Source: Pokkaliibacter sp. MBI-7
Lineage (GTDB): Bacteria > Pseudomonadota > Gammaproteobacteria > Pseudomonadales > Balneatricaceae
Length of the DNA: 64,000 nucleotides
Reading direction: 5' to 3'
NCBI RefSeq assembly: GCF_029846635.1
Contig: NZ_JARVTG010000001.1
Coordinates: 2,108,501-2,172,500 of the forward strand
The translations under genes and the position numbers were made by a program. The notes under the pieces were generated by a model. The model saw only the letters and a list, made by a program, of their open reading frames with translations. It had not been told where the DNA came from and searched no databases. This document shows, one piece after another, positions 61,171 through 64,000 of this stretch. Numbering within the stretch: the stretch's first letter is position 1; every line of letters starts with the position of its first letter.

Positions 61171-61289
61171 CTGGCAATGCAAGGGAACGTCAGGACCCAT
61201 TCGACAGGGCAATGCAAAGACATGTGATGTAGGCCAATCCCAGCACGGGTCAGATTAGGCTGACGTTCACAAGCATAATGGACTAAGTA

Positions 61290-61510
61290 TCCCAGCAGTT
61301 ACCACCACGCCGGCTCATGCCTTAAACCATCCGGTACCGCCACAGCCGCTGGCGGTATTCCAGACTGCCATACCAGCCCCCTGGGGCGGAGTGGAACATG
61401 AGCCCTTGGGCCGATGACGCAAGCGATAAGCCATCTCCAGTGCCCGCAAGGTCAGCGTCGTATCACAGTGGCAGGCATCGCCCACCTCACCACTCGACGG
61501 GCATAAAGCG
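61290..61510 (-). pseudogene. Second IS3 OrfB fragment next to the rRNA operon
   Basis: The minus strand again encodes TLRALEMAYRLRHRPKG and, in shifted frames, SLEYRQRLWRYRM and SRRG-NCWD. It is closely related to the copy at 60054-61170 but retains bases deleted there (YRLRHRPKG). Ends are not recognisable. It is a broken remnant, probably of another insertion. The rest of 61171-61620 holds no supported gene. Confidence 0.75.
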
Positions 61511-61620
61511 GAGATGGTACTGGGGGATAGCGTTCCCCGTTTAGGAGGAAGGTGGACCCTGCTCTGCGGCGACGGACGGTGCCTCACCGCTGGCATTCGA
61601 TTTGACTTAGTTGTCAAACC

Positions 61621-61658
61621 CTAAAAGCAAAACCCCTGACCGTTACCGATCAGGGGTT
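61621..61658 (-). terminator. rRNA operon terminator
   Basis: AACCCCTGA / TCAGGGGTT form a 9-bp stem downstream of 5S rRNA on the minus strand, followed by TTGCTTTTAG. It lies about 14 bases beyond the 5S 3' end. Confidence 0.9.
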
Positions 61659-61671
61659 GCTGTATTTCAAT

Positions 61672-61789
61672 GCCTGGCGATGACCTACTCTCACATGGGG
61701 AAACCCCACACTACCATCGGCGCTGACGCGTTTCACTTCTGAGTTCGGGATGGAATCAGGTGGTTCCACGTCGCTATGGTCGCCAGGCA
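61672..61789 (-). rRNA. rrf: 5S ribosomal RNA
   Basis: The minus strand begins TGCCTGGCGACCATAGCG, continues with the conserved CCATCCCGAACTCAGAAGTG and ends GTCATCGCCAGGC, which pairs with the start to close the 5S helix. The length of about 118 bases is normal. Ends are accurate to a few bases. Confidence 0.96.
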
Positions 61790-61965
61790 ATTCTGGCTGA
61801 GTCTCTCGGACTTACTTCCTCTGCTCGCTCACTCTTCGCTCGCTCACAGCCGCCGGTTTACTCAAATAAGGGTGGCTCTAATTTGATTATTCGCATCTTC
61901 ATGCGCTTGCGACGATCACAAAATCTCTTCGTCTATCCAGTGCTTAACCAAGTCTCTTAGCTTAT
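61790..61965 (-). other. 23S-5S internal transcribed spacer
   Basis: A 176-base spacer without a tRNA gene. It is AT-rich and should contain the processing stem that frames 23S rRNA. Confidence 0.85.

Positions 61966-64000
<2,035 letters not shown>

Noticed and set aside
61315..61617. 100-codon gene upstream of the 5S rRNA region
   Set aside because: Only a piece of it resembles IS3 OrfB and the frame is a patchwork of shifts; it is a remnant.
61790..61965. tRNA gene in the 23S-5S spacer
   Set aside because: No cloverleaf or T-loop (GGTTCGAATCC-type) sequence is present.

Overview
The window looks like a moderately GC-rich gammaproteobacterial chromosome, probably of the Oceanospirillales/Pseudomonadales type. 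The evidence is gene order rather than any single marker: ftsY-ftsE-ftsX-rpoH beside rsmD and coaD, yrfG-hslR-hslO-pckA, ubiC-ubiA, and glnA-glnL-glnG next to typA. It also carries a Pseudomonas-like glucose ABC transporter (gts type) and several chemoreceptors. Genus-level assignment is not possible by eye.

Layout. 1-5.6 kb is a divergent D-xylose locus: the xylFGH transporter on the minus strand (xylH is cut by the window edge), and a mutarotase plus xylA on the plus strand. 6-11.5 kb holds a PAS chemoreceptor, an RNase Z-like enzyme, small hypothetical genes and a periplasmic ATP-dependent DNA ligase. 11.6-19.2 kb is the conserved rpoH/ftsXEY, degenerate M16, rsmD, coaD, ferredoxin block. 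An IS4-family element (19222-20646) sits inside the ferredoxin terminator. 20.7-23.7 kb is a probable mannose-to-fructose-6-phosphate operon (fructokinase, AGE-family isomerase, LysE exporter) with a LacI-type operator. 23.8-31.2 kb carries a diguanylate cyclase, a CvfB-like RNA-binding protein, a periplasmic binding protein, a coiled-coil protein of unknown function, a glutaredoxin-like protein, and a divergent AraC regulator/Na+ symporter pair. 31.3-35.7 kb is the glucose-type ABC operon. 36-49.4 kb contains two chemoreceptors, pckA, hslO, hslR, yrfG, a GNAT acetyltransferase, cysQ, ubiA, ubiC and an HDOD protein. 49.5-56.6 kb has trmL, the nitrogen regulon core glnA-glnL-glnG with a sigma-54 promoter, and typA. 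56.7-60 kb appears more AT-rich: a broken pip gene, dtd, an H-NS-like gene, a GntR regulator and an alkyltransferase-like gene. 60-61.6 kb holds decayed IS3 elements, followed by 5S and most of 23S rRNA on the minus strand.

How it works together. The catabolic genes feed xylose, glucose-like sugars and mannose into central metabolism, with pckA for gluconeogenesis. The nitrogen block shows the classical NtrBC/sigma-54 logic. I did not find a convincing wholly new multi-gene system. The most interesting signals are genome-plasticity and leader-RNA observations: a 32-bp tandem duplication that breaks pip and could revert, an IS4 copy inside a terminator hairpin, a 12-copy hexamer repeat in ftsY, a terminator-like hairpin in the glnA leader, and hairpins placed after both sugar-binding-protein genes.
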